Assembly (NCBI GenBank): GCA_009746045.1
Contig: RPFO01000380.1
Span: 62,001-126,000, forward strand
Origin: Mesostigma viride
Lineage: Eukaryota > Streptophyta > Mesostigmatophyceae > Mesostigmatales > Mesostigmataceae
Length of the DNA stretch: 64,000 bases
Reading direction: 5' to 3'
Positions 10,106 to 20,473 of the stretch are shown in pieces. A program made the translations under genes and the position numbers. Each line of letters begins with the position of its first letter. Position 1 is the first letter of the stretch. The notes under the pieces are model-generated. The model was given only the letters and a program-made list of their open reading frames with translations, was not told the origin of the DNA and made no database searches.

Positions 10106-11999
10106 GCCGCCCCTTGCGTGCGCGGTGTGTGTACGTGTGTGTGCACTCGCCCCTTGCGTGCGCGGTGTATGTACGTGTGTGCAGCCGCCCCTTGCGTGCG
10201 CGGTGTATGCCAGTGTGTGTGCATGCCGGCCCTTGCGTGCAAGGTGTGTGTAAGTGTGTGTGCAGCCCCTTGCGTGCATGGTGTATGTACGTGTGTGTGC
10301 AGCTGCCCCTTGCGTGCGCGGTGTGTGTACGTGTGTGTGCAGCCGCGCCTTGCGTGCGCGGTGTGTGTACGTGTGTGTGCAGCCGCCCCTTGCGTGCGCG
10401 GTGTATGTACGTGTGTGTGCAGTTGCCCCTTGCGTGCGCGGTGGATGTACGTGTGTGTGCAGCCGGCCCTTGCGTGCGCGGTGTGTGTACATGTGAGTGC
10501 AGCTGCCCCAAGCGTGCGCGGTGTGTGTACATGTGTGTGCAGTTGCCCCTTGCGTGCGCGGTGGATGTACGTGTGTGTGCAGCCGCCCCTTGCGTGCGCG
10601 GTGTAGGTACGTGTGTGTGCAGCCGCCCCAAGCGTGCGCGGTGTGTGTACGTGTGTGTGCAGTTGCCCCTTGCGTGCGCGGTGTGTGTACATGTGTGTGC
10701 AGTTGCCCCTTGCGTGCGCGGTGTATGTACGTGTGTGTGCAGCCGGCCCTTGCGTGCGCGGTGTGTGTACATGTGAGTGCAGCTGCCCCAAGCGTGCGCG
10801 GTGTGTGTACATGTGTGTGCAGTTGCCCCTTGCGTGCGCGGTGGATGTACGTGTGTGTGCATGCCGGCAATTGCGTGCATGGTGTGTGTACGTGTGTGTG
10901 CAGCCGCCCCTTGCGTGCGCGGTGTGTGTACGTGTGTGTGCACTCGCCCCTTGCGTGCGCGGTGGATGTACATGTGTGTGCAGCCGCCCCTTGCGTGCAT
11001 GGTGTATGTACATGTGTTTGCACTCGCCCCTTGCGTGCGCGGTGGATGTACATGTGTGTGCAGCCGAACCTTGCGTGCATGGTGTGTGTACCTGTGCGTG
11101 AAGTCGCTCCTTGCGTGCATGGTGTGTGTACATACGTGTGTGTGCAGCCGCCCCTTGCGTGCATGGTGTATGTACATGTGAGTGCCGTTGCCCCTTGCGT
11201 GCGCGGTGTATGTACGTGTGTGTGCAGCCGTCCCTTAATTGCGTGCGCGGTGTGTGTACGTGTGTGTGCACTCGCCCCTTGCGTGCGCGGTGTATGTACG
11301 TGTGTGCAGCCGCCCCTTGCGTGCGCGGTGTATGCCAGTGTGTGTGCATGCCGGCCCTTGCGTGCAAGGTGTGTGTAAGTGTGTGTGCAGCCCCTTGCGT
11401 GCATGGTGTATGTACGTGTGTGTGCAGCTGCCCCTTGCGTGCGCGGTGTGTGTACGTGTGTGTGCAGCCGCCCCTTGCGTGCGCGGTGTATATACGTGTG
11501 TGTGCAGCCGGCCCTTGCGTGCATGGTGTGTGTACGTGTGTGTGCAGCCGGCCCTTGCGTGCGCGGTGTGTGTACATGTGAGTGCAGCTGCCCCAAGCGT
11601 GCGCGGTGTATGTACGTGTGTGTGCAGCCGCCCCGTGGTTGCGCGGTGTATGTACATGTGTGTGCAGTTGCCCCTTGCGTGCGCGGTGTATGTACGTGTG
11701 TGTGCAGCCGCCCCTTGCGTGCGCGGTGTATGTACGTGCGTGTGCAGCCGCCCCTTGCGTGCGCGGTGTATGTACATGTGTGTGCATCCTTGTCCTTGCG
11801 TGCGCGGTGTATGTACATGTGTTTGCACTCGCCCCTTGCGTGCGCGGTGGATGTACATGTGTGTGCAGCCGCCCCTTGCGTGCATGGTTTATGTACATGT
11901 GTGTGCAGTCGCCGGCCCCGTGCGTGCGCAGTGGATGTACATGTGTGTGCAGCCGCCCCGTGCGTGCATGGTGTGTGTACGTGTGTGTGCAGCAGCCCC
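10106..11999. repeat. 40-bp satellite array, block 2
   Basis: Continuation of the 40-bp satellite. A landmark variant (TGCCAGTGTGTGTGCATGCC) at about 10207 recurs at about 11334, a higher-order period of about 1,127 bp, or 28 monomers. The block is closely similar to 23400-25300 and 27900-29400. The last five bases, GCCCC at 11995-11999, are the left target duplication of element 2. Confidence 0.95.
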
Positions 12000-12449
12000 A
12001 GTTAGATGAGATGCTTAGGCTGACACACGGATTTCCGGCCTGCGCGCCGCGTATTGCCTACCGCGGCTGAGCGGGACACCTCAGTACAGTACGGCAGGGT
12101 GTACGGTACTGAGGTGTCATGTGGACCGATGTGCGGTTAGTGCCAGACTGTTCCTAGGTGCTAGCTCGACCCGCCAGGTCCGGGTAGCCGGGCCTGACGG
12201 GCCGAGTAGCTGGATGCTAGTGACGTGGTCGCATGGCATTGCAGTGTACAGTTGTCCACTGGTCGTGTGCTGCAGGTAGCACCGCCATAGGCATATAGGC
12301 GTAGCACTGGGGAGTGCCACAGCACCCGAGTTTGCCCAGTTCCATTCTGAGCCCTCAGCTTCCTTGCTCTCTCATTGTATTATTGTAATACAATCATCAT
12401 TCGCTCTCAGCTTTCGCAGTTGTTCGTCGTCCCTAGTCTCCATCCAACT
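12000..12449 (+). repeat. 5' LTR of element 2
   Basis: 450 bp beginning AGTTAGATGAG and ending CCATCCAACT. It differs from the right copy at several places (for example GGGTAGCC against GGTGTATCC). Near 12374-12392 it holds a hairpin with stem TTGTATTA / TAATACAA. It is immediately followed by TGGACTGAAAAG (12450-12461), a TGG-initial stretch placed where a tRNA primer-binding site should be. Confidence 0.94.
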
Positions 12450-12492
12450 TGGACTGAAAAGTTCGATATTTTTTTTACAAAAAAAAAAAGAT

Positions 12493-14858
12493 ATGGCTTC
12501 CAACAACGGCAACAACGGCAACAACAAGGGGAAGGCGCCTGCCAGGCGCACCTCACCCCGCCTTTCGCCGGAGGGCACGCCCTCCACCACGATGCGAGGG
12601 TGACGCCCAACGTCACCTTCCGCACGGTGGTCGCTGACCAACCCAGGCGTCGGGGCCCGCAGGTGGGGCCCGGCGCCCGGGGATGGCGAGCGGTCGGCCG
12701 TTTGCCACTGGCGGTTCGTCCGCCATGGCACCTGGGGGGCAGGTCCCCCGGGCACGACCCCCGTCGCAGGTGACGGGGGTCGTGAGCGGAGTGATTCCTC
12801 GAGGAGGATGGCGAGGTGCCGCCTGCGAGGCCTCGGCCTTCGCTTGAGCTTTCGTCGCAGACACCTGCGACGTCTGGCAACCTTTCCGTGGGCCGACAGA
12901 TGGCCACCATGGACATTGACCGGTATGGGGAACATGTTCCGCCCCCGGTCGCGTTCGGGCGCCCACCCCATTTTCTCCCCTTGGGGAGGACGACATCCCG
13001 GCGTTCATTTCGGTGAACGGCCGGATTTACGTCAACGTTTTCAGTTGCTTCCAGATGAGGAGATACACGCGATAGAGGTTCATCGGGTGCACACGCTGAT
13101 CGAGGGGCGTCTTAGGATGCAGTCCCCTGGTTCAGGTGGCGGTTTGGCTGTACTGTTTCGCCAATCGGCCGAGGCACAACCCCGGCACTGTTGATCAGTG
13201 GGCGTCCAGGCAGCGCCAGAGAGAGGCGCTGCGCGTGGTCGCCCGACAGAGATCGCGCTGACTCCGTTGGGGCCGTGGCCCCAAGTCACGCCAGTTGGCT
13301 GGGGCCCGGATAGGCGTGAGGCGGCTGCGATGCCGCCTGCGACGGGGCGCGGGGCGGCAGACGCCCCCAACACGCCCATGGGTGGTGAAGCCACCCAGGA
13401 CCCTCTGGCAGGTCAGAGGGTCCAACCTCAGCCGCAGGCTCCCCCGCCCAGCGTGGGGGGCCAGGTGGCTGAGGAGGCCACCGGGGTCGCAGGGACCCCG
13501 GCGGCGACACAAGCGCCCGGGGTCGCAGGGACCCCGGCAGCGACGCCGGCGCCTCCGGCGCTGGCGGGGGATGCAGCCCCCATGGAGGGTGTCACGGGCA
13601 CCTCCAGCGGCTCTGGGGGGCAGGCCCCCTCTAGCCGCAACAAGGACAAGTCCCTGGCAGGGCCGGAGGGGCCCAGGGTCCCACCGCAGCTGGGCAGCAA
13701 CCAGCACTGCTGGAGGGCGACCTGCAAGGTCGCGACTTCATCACCCTGGGTGATGAGGCCGTGTGGCGTGCCATACAGACAGCCACAGCCTCCTTCCGTG
13801 GGCTGGCCGACAGGAGCCAGCAGATGCACGTCGCGGAGGCGGGCAGCCTGGTGTGTGCAATCATCACGCACATCCTGGGCCTGCCCAACCTCCAAGCGGG
13901 CACACGCAGGGTGTGCGACGACCTGCTGCCTGCCCTGCAGGCTCTCCTCTCAGGGAGGAGGGTGCAGGGCAGCAGGGTGCGTCTGGTGCGTTTGCTGGAG
14001 CTCCTGCACAACGCCATCCTGAGAGGGGCGGGTAGGTGGCTAACTCTGCCTACCTGGTTGCATCATGATCTTACTAACCCTACTGACGATGAAGTGTCCC
14101 TCTCTCCCACCTTCCATGATTGGGAGGAGGCCCGCAGCAGGAGGCGGGAAGTGACACACACTCACACCCCCACCCAGCCCACCCCTATGTTGTCTAACCC
14201 TCCTACACAGCCCATGTTTGCCCATCCTGCTCAGCTCACTCAAGTAGCACTTCCCTCTCAGCAGGTCTCTCCTGTGAATGCTGCAGCAGCAACACCATCT
14301 TCTCCCTCTCCCCCTGCATCCCCCTCTAGGTTGCCCACTTACAATGAAAACCGTCCTGTGGATAGGATTAATGTCAGGGGGCTGCCTGAGGGGTATACTA
14401 GGGAGCAGGGGAATCATGCACTTCTCTCTCTGCAGCTGGCTAGGGAGGAACTGAATGTCAAGAATTGGTTTGGATCTCTCATGCAGGGGGATTTCTACCA
14501 TCAGTCCTCTTCTCAGATTCAGAATCTCATTCTTGTCTTCCAGCGTAGGTATCCCAAGTGGCAGGACACGCAGGCTAGGGCAGTTTGGGAGGCTTTCATG
14601 AAGGAGCTAACTGACCTCCTCTCCACCCCCTCATCTGTGGACATCTATGGGGCATTCAGGTGGGTAGAGGAATACAGGGTCACATCAGTGGACTATGTGG
14701 CTGAGACAAAGAAATATGAGCTAGCCATCAAAGCACGTCCTGATGTCCAGCAGCTAGATCACAAGTTCTTGCTGCGTTCTTCCTTGAGAAACTCAAACTT
14801 GACAAAAACACCTACGCTATGCTTGCCACAGGAATGGCAAAGTACTGGGAGGACATGA
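12493..14858 (+). pseudogene. Gag of element 2, frame-broken
   Basis: The gag start is the ATG at 12493 (M-A-S-N-N-G), 43 nt after the LTR. The frame stops at 12603, and the reading then changes frame several times through a Pro-, Gly- and Ala-rich stretch to about 13760. From about 13761 to 14858 one frame encodes a capsid-like region (AVWRAIQTATASFRGLADRS near its start, then NWFGSLMQGDFYHQ and RYPKWQDTQARAVWEAF). Near 14780 the sense passes into the -1 frame (FLEKLKLDKNTYAMLATGMA), which is the frame of the next coding segment at 14819. The gene would encode the structural protein. Its N-terminal half is too degraded in frame to reconstruct by eye. Confidence 0.75.
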
Positions 14859-15160
14859 AGGAGGCATTGGATTATATCAAGCTGGCCTTGGCTCCCCTTA
14901 GCCAGGGGGCCATGGGCACCTCTGTAAAGAGGGTCAGGGGGGAAGAGAGGGAGGAGGAGGATAGGGAGAGGGAAGACAGGAGCAAGAGACCTGTCACTAT
15001 GGCAGAAGTCAAGTCCCTGCTGGGACAAATGTTTAAGGGCAAGGGCAAGGGCAAGGGCAAGGGCAAGGGCAAGGGCAGGGGCTGGGGCAAGGGCAAGGGT
15101 AAGGGGCAGTCTCCCTCCAAGGGGGGCAGCTCCAGCAACAACAACAACAACAGCAACAGC

Positions 15161-15222
<62 letters not shown>

Positions 15223-16498
15223 GAAGCAGGACAAGGAGGACAAGTCTTCTCAGCGGTGCACCCGCTGTGGCATGAAGTACCACCTGCGGCCCACCTGCCG
15301 CAAGAACGTGGACGAGCTGGGGCATTTGGACGTCCTGTGCCACAAGTGCCACGGGCCGCCCCACGGTGACCCCAAGGACTGCAAGCGGCCTCCTTACGGC
15401 AAGAAGTGTGAGTCTCCCTCTCATGCTGGCTTGAGTGTGCCTGCTTCACCTCTTTCATCTGCATGCCCCACTGTCAGAGCAGTGAGCAGTTCTGGAAAGG
15501 TGCTACAGCTGGTTTCAGAAGATTATGTCTCTAAACCAACCTTCACATCTATGGTTCCCAAGGTGTGCAGAGTGTCCCCAGCAGAGGATGCTCAGATCAG
15601 TTTTCAGGAGCTTGCTTTGCAGTTGCATTTCCTTTATGGGCATGAAGTGAGTGCAGAGGTGGTGGCAGCAGCAATAGGGGGGGCAGCACTCAGACGTGCA
15701 TGCCAGGTGGTCAGATCCCACTGCCAGCATTGTCAGTTCAATGCACCCAAACCCCCTAAGTGGCATGTAGCTACCCCACCTAAGAGCAAGGGCAGGGTGG
15801 TAGGAGATGTCTTTCATATCAAAGGACAATCTTACTTGGCACTTAAAGATGCATGGTCAAGGTACACAACCATTGAACCATTACCTGGAATGGACAAGAC
15901 ACAGTTGCTCAGGGCTCTCTTGATTGCTCAGGCCAGGTACTACCCTGTGGAGGCATTGTTACTGGATCAGCAGTTCACGTGTCTTGCCAATGAACCAGGG
16001 TGTGAGGCTATTGATCTGGCTGGGCTAGAAGATCATGAGAGGCAAGGCATTATTGAAAGGGCCATCAGGTCCATTAAAACCCTTGTAGCCAAAGAAGATG
16101 GCAATCTGCTGGCTGACAGTGGGTCATATGCTGACAGAGCTCTGTGGTCCACCAGGTTGTGCCAAGTCCTCAACAGGAGGCCACTCATGAAAACCCCACA
16201 AGGGGTGGTCATTACACCAGATGGATTGCATGCAGGCATTTATCCACCTGAGGTACTAGCCCTCTACAACGCACAGCGAGCACAGACAGCTAGCAGGTTA
16301 GCTGTCAAGGATGCAAAGCATCCACGTCCCACCTTCAGAGAAGGGGATCAGGTCCTATTCTACAAGGAGTCGGGACTAGGCAAGGTGGGTACCTGGCATG
16401 GGCCAGCCACCATCCTAAAGTTTAACACCACTGGCAGGACAGTGTTAGTTAAACACAATGACACGGGAAAATTCACAGGTGTTCACCTCACAGGATGA
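14819..16498 (+). CDS. Nucleocapsid - integrase segment, element 2
   Basis: 560 codons, open through the C-terminal gag into integrase in one frame. After an acidic/basic stretch comes a Lys-Gly repeat coded by (AAGGGC)n, then a run of about 35 mostly Asn residues coded by (CAA/AAC)n near 15135-15222. Two zinc knuckles follow: CTRCGMKYHLRPTC (CX2CX4HX4C) and CHKCHGPPHGDPKDC. The integrase zinc finger is intact (HFLYGH ... HCQHCQ). The core has GDVFH (Asp about 330), LLDQQF (Asp about 382) and QGIIER (Glu about 412), a D-29-E spacing. The C-terminus has PTFREGDQVLFYKE. The stop codon TGA overlaps the next ATG in the string ATGA at 16495-16498. No protease occurs before the integrase. Confidence 0.92.
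15034..15222 (+). repeat. Coding microsatellites (AAGGGC)n and (CAA)n inside nucleocapsid
   Basis: About 15036-15080 repeats AAGGGC, giving Lys-Gly pairs, and about 15135-15222 repeats CAA with a few CAG/AGC interruptions, giving an Asn run in frame. The first makes an RGG-like basic RNA-binding tail plausible. The second is an uncommon homopolymer in a retroelement gag and may be slippage-prone. Confidence 0.9.
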
Positions 16499-17544
16499 AA
16501 TTGTATTTTCCAACTGTGTCAGACGTGGCAGAGGAGGAAGAGCTGTTGGCCGACAGCCCTGTACAGTTGCCTGGCATCCCAGCGTTGCCCAGTGAGTGGT
16601 TGTTTGGAACACCCACTGGTGAGTGTGAGAGCCACACCCACTGTGACACCCAGGTCACCCTTGATGATTGCAGGCAGTCACTGCAGGCTTGGCCCCCTGC
16701 AGCAGAGGGTCACATTGGCAAAACAGGTGATCAGCAACCTATCACCTCTACAAGTGTGAACATAGCTCAGCCACTAGCTGCACCTTCCAAACGCAGCCTA
16801 GCAGACGCTGTTCGCATTTTACAAGCAGCTCATAGAGCCAAAGCTCAAACTGCTGCAGGATCAGCTAAGGTGGGGAAGGTTGGGCAGAATGACAATAGCC
16901 CATTTATGGTTGCAGTGGACACACAAGCCCAGGTCAGCATTATCAGTGCCCTGGCTGTGCCCCATTTGCCTTTGGAACCTTCACCCTGGCACCATGTGGC
17001 TGATTTCTCAGGGCAGTCATCCCTCAAGGTATTAGGTCAGGTCATGTTGACTATACTCGGTATCCCCACTCCTTTTCAGGTCTTGGAAGGTTATAAAGGG
17101 AATGCTTTTGGGGGATCCTTTTCTCTGTTACCCTGGTGTCTCATCTCCAGTGATAGACTATCCATCCAGGACATGGGTGGTGTTGATCTGAATCATTTCA
17201 AAATTTCTCTTGAAAAACTTCTTAACACCAACATTGCTTCTGTAAAATTTGCTACACCCAAGTATGCCCCAGGGCAAGAACCCTGTGTGGCAGACTTGGT
17301 TCACAACCAAAAACTTCATCCCAACTCATTTGGATTGGGCAAGCATGATGTGGCTAAAATGTCTCCTCTTTCTTATGAACAGATAGAGCAAGACTGTCGC
17401 ACACACATAGGATTCCTAAAATGGGTGGAGGCCTTTAACAAGGCCAGGGAAGAATGGGTAGTGCCAGATCCTCTTAGTCCTTCTCATACTCCCCTGTCAC
17501 ACCTATTGACAAAAAGCCTGCAGGGTGCAAGCACTTGCGCCTGA
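16495..17544 (+). CDS. Protease and N-terminal RT, element 2 (3' end frame-broken)
   Basis: Starts at the ATG of the ATGA overlap with the integrase stop, in the -1 frame, the same offset as in element 1. Residues 137-215 are protease-like: FMVAVDTQAQVSII (Asp about 142, DTQA instead of DTGA) and LTILGIPTPFQVLEGY. The connecting region resembles element 1 (HPNSFGLGKHD / HPRSFGLHSHS; REEWV / KEQWR). Near 17500 the true sense leaves this frame: the codons for HLRLKFVCKHKP follow in another frame, and this frame ends at 17544. The lesion removes the link to the RT core. Confidence 0.85.
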   Translation: MKLYFPTVSDVAEEEELLADSPVQLPGIPALPSEWLFGTPTGECESHTHCDTQVTLDDCRQSLQAWPPAAEGHIGKTGDQQPITSTSVNIAQPLAAPSKRSLADAVRILQAAHRAKAQTAAGSAKVGKVGQNDNSPFMVAVDTQAQVSIISALAVPHLPLEPSPWHHVADFSGQSSLKVLGQVMLTILGIPTPFQVLEGYKGNAFGGSFSLLPWCLISSDRLSIQDMGGVDLNHFKISLEKLLNTNIASVKFATPKYAPGQEPCVADLVHNQKLHPNSFGLGKHDVAKMSPLSYEQIEQDCRTHIGFLKWVEAFNKAREEWVVPDPLSPSHTPLSHLLTKSLQGASTCA

Positions 17545-17605
17545 AGTTTGTGTGTAAACATAAGCCAGCAGCAGATGGGTCAGTCATTTTCATGCTAGAC
17601 CTTGT

Positions 17606-18454
17606 GTGACAGAGTTCAAGGGCACCACTGATCTGACAGAGGCAGAGTTGTACACGCCAGGCATTCAGCAAACATCCCTAAAAATCTTGCTGTCTGTCTT
17701 TGTGGGTCATCTCAATGATGGGGATGACTATGTATGTAAGGCTACAGACATTAAAAGGGCTTTCCTGAAAGGCTCACCTGAGATAGCACAACAAGTGTGG
17801 CATGGTCAGGTGTACGTAGTCTCCACTCCCAGAGTTTGGGCAAAACACATCCCTCAGCAGTACCTGAAAGCTAACATAGGTGTTGAAGGGCTGCAATCAG
17901 CTCCTCGCATTTTCAGGATGTCAGCTCAGGCTGTGTTTGAAAAGCTAGGGGCTAGATATGATGACATAGACCCTTGCTTCTTTGTGGTCCCACACCCTCA
18001 TGGCATTCTCACCTTTGTGTGGCATGGGGATGATCAGCTGATTGCTGGGCCAAGGCGTGCTGTGGATGATTTTATTCAACAAGTGTCACAGCATTTTGAG
18101 ATTGGCAAGCAAGTAGAGCTGGGCACCACTGCCATAAAATTTTGTGGCACAATGTTACAACTCCAGCAGCATCAAAACCAGTGGGTGTGTGCACTCTACT
18201 CTCCCAATGATTACATGCACAGCTGCTTGGAGGTTTTGCAAACAAAAATCAAACCTGGAGCCTGTCCTACCATTAGAGGCAAGCTGGGGTGGTTGTGCTC
18301 AACGTGTGCACCTCACCTGGCTGTGGTTAGCAGAGTTGATGATGATGTCTTGATGCAAGTAGGTCACAAAGCCATCACCAAAACTCTCCAGGAGGCCCTC
18401 CCCTTATCTTGCACTCCTTGGATCTCCACAAAACCATTCACATCCAAGCTATGA
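17606..18454 (+). pseudogene. Reverse transcriptase core, element 2
   Basis: 282 codons in a frame +1 relative to the upstream protease frame, with an in-frame TGA just before it (near 17608). It aligns with element 1: LYTPGIQQTSLKILLSVFVG, motif A ATDIKRAFLKG (Asp about 48), GVEGLQSAPRIFRMSAQ, and catalytic FVWHGDD (about residues 137-143). The final residues diverge after about 18400, because the RNase H continues in another frame from 18409. The enzyme would make cDNA, but in this copy it cannot be translated as one piece without recoding. Confidence 0.85.
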
Positions 18455-18945
18455 TGGATAGTTCCATGGAGTCCAGGCAGATTACCAAGTTGCAGGCAAG
18501 GGAGTCAGGCTTGTATTTTGTGCAGAATGATGATGCACCCTTGTCTCTCATTTCATGGTACAGCCGGTTGCATAGACGCAAGGCTGTCAGCAGCAATGCT
18601 GCTGAGTGCAGGGCAGTGGTGTCAGCAGTGCTTCATGCCAGGTACTTGAATCATGTGCTGGTTTGGTTGCAGATGCAAGCAGGCAGCAATGCTGGGGTGG
18701 TGGCACACTTGCTCACTGACAGTCAGTCAGTCCTCAGTTTCCTTGCTAACCCCTATGCTGTCCACACTGATCTTGACTGGGTGGTCCTGAAACAGGAGTC
18801 CACCTACTGGGAGTCCACCCGTCACGTGGAGGACAAACACAACGCTGCTGATGCACTCACTAAAGTGCCTCAGCAGGCAGCTGACAATACAGCTGTTGTA
18901 CCACTTGATGAACCCCTATGGCAAGCAGGCAACCCTGCCCCATAG
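18409..18945 (+). CDS. RNase H, element 2
   Basis: 178 codons in the -1 frame from the RT core; only the overlap to about 18460 is out of sense. Copia-type RNase H motifs are visible: MMDSSM (Asp about 17), AECRAV (Glu about 66), LTDSQSV (Asp about 104) and KHNAADALTK (145-152). The domain removes the RNA template during cDNA synthesis. It ends at 18945, and no gene follows before the 3' LTR. Confidence 0.88.
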   Translation: MHSLDLHKTIHIQAMMDSSMESRQITKLQARESGLYFVQNDDAPLSLISWYSRLHRRKAVSSNAAECRAVVSAVLHARYLNHVLVWLQMQAGSNAGVVAHLLTDSQSVLSFLANPYAVHTDLDWVVLKQESTYWESTRHVEDKHNAADALTKVPQQAADNTAVVPLDEPLWQAGNPAP

Positions 18946-20019
18946 GGGGGACGCCTAGCAGGGTCCTGTTCACCAGGGCCGCCTAGGTCACCCAGTACCC
19001 CTTGGGCAGGTCCAAGGGGTAGGTTGTGGCTTCCAGCAAGGGGGGTTGGTTGGAGTCTGTTTTTCATACATCTGCGTGCCCTATGCCCAATAAAATCTGT
19101 TTTGATTTTTCAACACCATGGAATTTCGTTATGCACACCTTCATAGGTGGGCATGGGATGTATCTCACACCTTTTCCACTAGGGCGTATGCCTTGGTGGA
19201 TTGGCCTTGAGCTCAGTGGCTCAGGTGCCCCCATTCAAGTGGAGGGTCAAAGCTCCCTTGACAGGTGGTTACCCAGGACCCCAGTTCACTGTGGATATCC
19301 TGGGCCACCTGGCCTTACTGTTCAGTGGCAGTAAAGGCATGGGTGCTGTCATGTTGTCTAGTACAACGTGCTCAGCACAGGTGCAGGATGAAATATTCCT
19401 GTCACCTGTCACCAGGACTTCAGTCACCCATGTGCAGGGCAGGGGTGGCTGGTCTCACACGTTGTGCAGGTGCAATGTGGCCAGGTCCAGGATGTCATAG
19501 TCCTGTCACCTGTCACTCGGACTTCAGCCCCCTCTGTGCAGGGCAGGGGTGGCTGGTCCTCACATGTTGTGCAGGTACAACATGGACAGTGCAGGGTGCA
19601 ATAAACCTGTCCACTGTCACTCCTCAGGTTGCAGGTAACCTGAGCTCAGTTGACCCAGCCTGGCTGGGTATTTTTCTCTGAGTGGGCGATGATGATGGAA
19701 CAACATGGAACCTCTTAAACGGTTACCTTGGCATTTTTACAATGGCTTCTTGGCTGGTGATGCACTCCCTGGATAGGCAGACAGGCATAGCTATCTCCCT
19801 TGTGAGCTCGCGAGGAGGAGGAACTCCCCGGGCATGTTGAGCTAAACGTGATGCCATCACAAGTATTGCACGAGTTCTGGGGCCCATCTTTTTCAGTCCA
19901 GATGTTGCAGTATGGGTGTCAGTTGCTCAGCACCTCAGTCAGCTTGGAGTCAGTCTCCTAGCTGGGCAGGGTCAGGCTTGAAGTCGCTAGCCTTCAACCT
20001 GAAAGGAAAACATAATGGG
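18946..20019 (+). other. Noncoding 3' region of element 2 with tandem repeats
   Basis: No reading frame is convincing here. About 19377-19630 contains two to three imperfect copies of a unit near 97 bp, marked by GGGCAGGGGTGGCTGGTC and CCTGTCACCTGTCACY. The last bases before the LTR (GAAAGGAAAACATAATGGG) are purine-rich and fit a polypurine tract. Confidence 0.7.
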
Positions 20020-20473
20020 AGTTAGATGAGATGCTTAGGCTGACACACGGATTTCCGGCCTGCGCGCCGCGTATTGCCTACCGCGGCTGAGCGGGACACC
20101 TCAGTACAGTACGGCAGGGTGTACGGTACTGAGGTGTCATGTGGACCGATGTGCGGTTAGTGCCAGACTGTTCCTAGGTGCTAGCTCGACCCGCCAGGTC
20201 CGGTGTATCCGGGCCTGACGGGCCGAGTAGCTGATGCTAGTGACGTGGTCGCATGGCATTGCAGTGTACAGTTGTCCACTGGTCGTGTGCTGCAGGTAGC
20301 ACCGCCATAGGCATATAGGCGTAGCACTGGGGAGTGCCACAGCACCCGAGTTTGCCCAGACGTTCCATTCTGAGCTCTCAGCTTCCTTTGCTCTCTCATT
20401 GTATTATTGTAATACAATCATCATTCGCATTCATCTTCAGCAGTTGTTCGTCGTTCCTAGTCTCCATCCAACT
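20020..20473 (+). repeat. 3' LTR of element 2
   Basis: 454 bp, ending CCATCCAACT and followed by the GCCCC duplication at 20474-20478. It is 4 bp longer than the left LTR and differs at several positions, which dates the insertion as older than that of element 1. Confidence 0.94.

Larger units (their letters stand above)
12000..20473 (+). mobile_element. LTR retrotransposon 2, same lineage as element 1, degenerate
   Basis: An 8,474-bp element flanked by GCCCC duplications (11995-11999 and 20474-20478). Its LTRs (12000-12449 and 20020-20473) differ by several substitutions and indels, so the insertion is older than element 1. The LTR ends are AGTT...AACT, as in element 1. Gene order on the plus strand is gag, integrase (14819-16498), protease-RT (16495-17544), RT (17606-18454), RNase H (18409-18945), confirming gag-IN-PR-RT-RH as the lineage arrangement. 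Gag and RT are broken by frame changes and one stop. About 1.07 kb between RNase H and the right LTR is noncoding. Confidence 0.94.

Noticed and set aside
14872-15464. Minus-strand frames made of Leu, Val or Cys runs opposite the gag microsatellite
   Set aside because: They are the antisense of the (CAA)n and (AAGGGC)n coding repeats.
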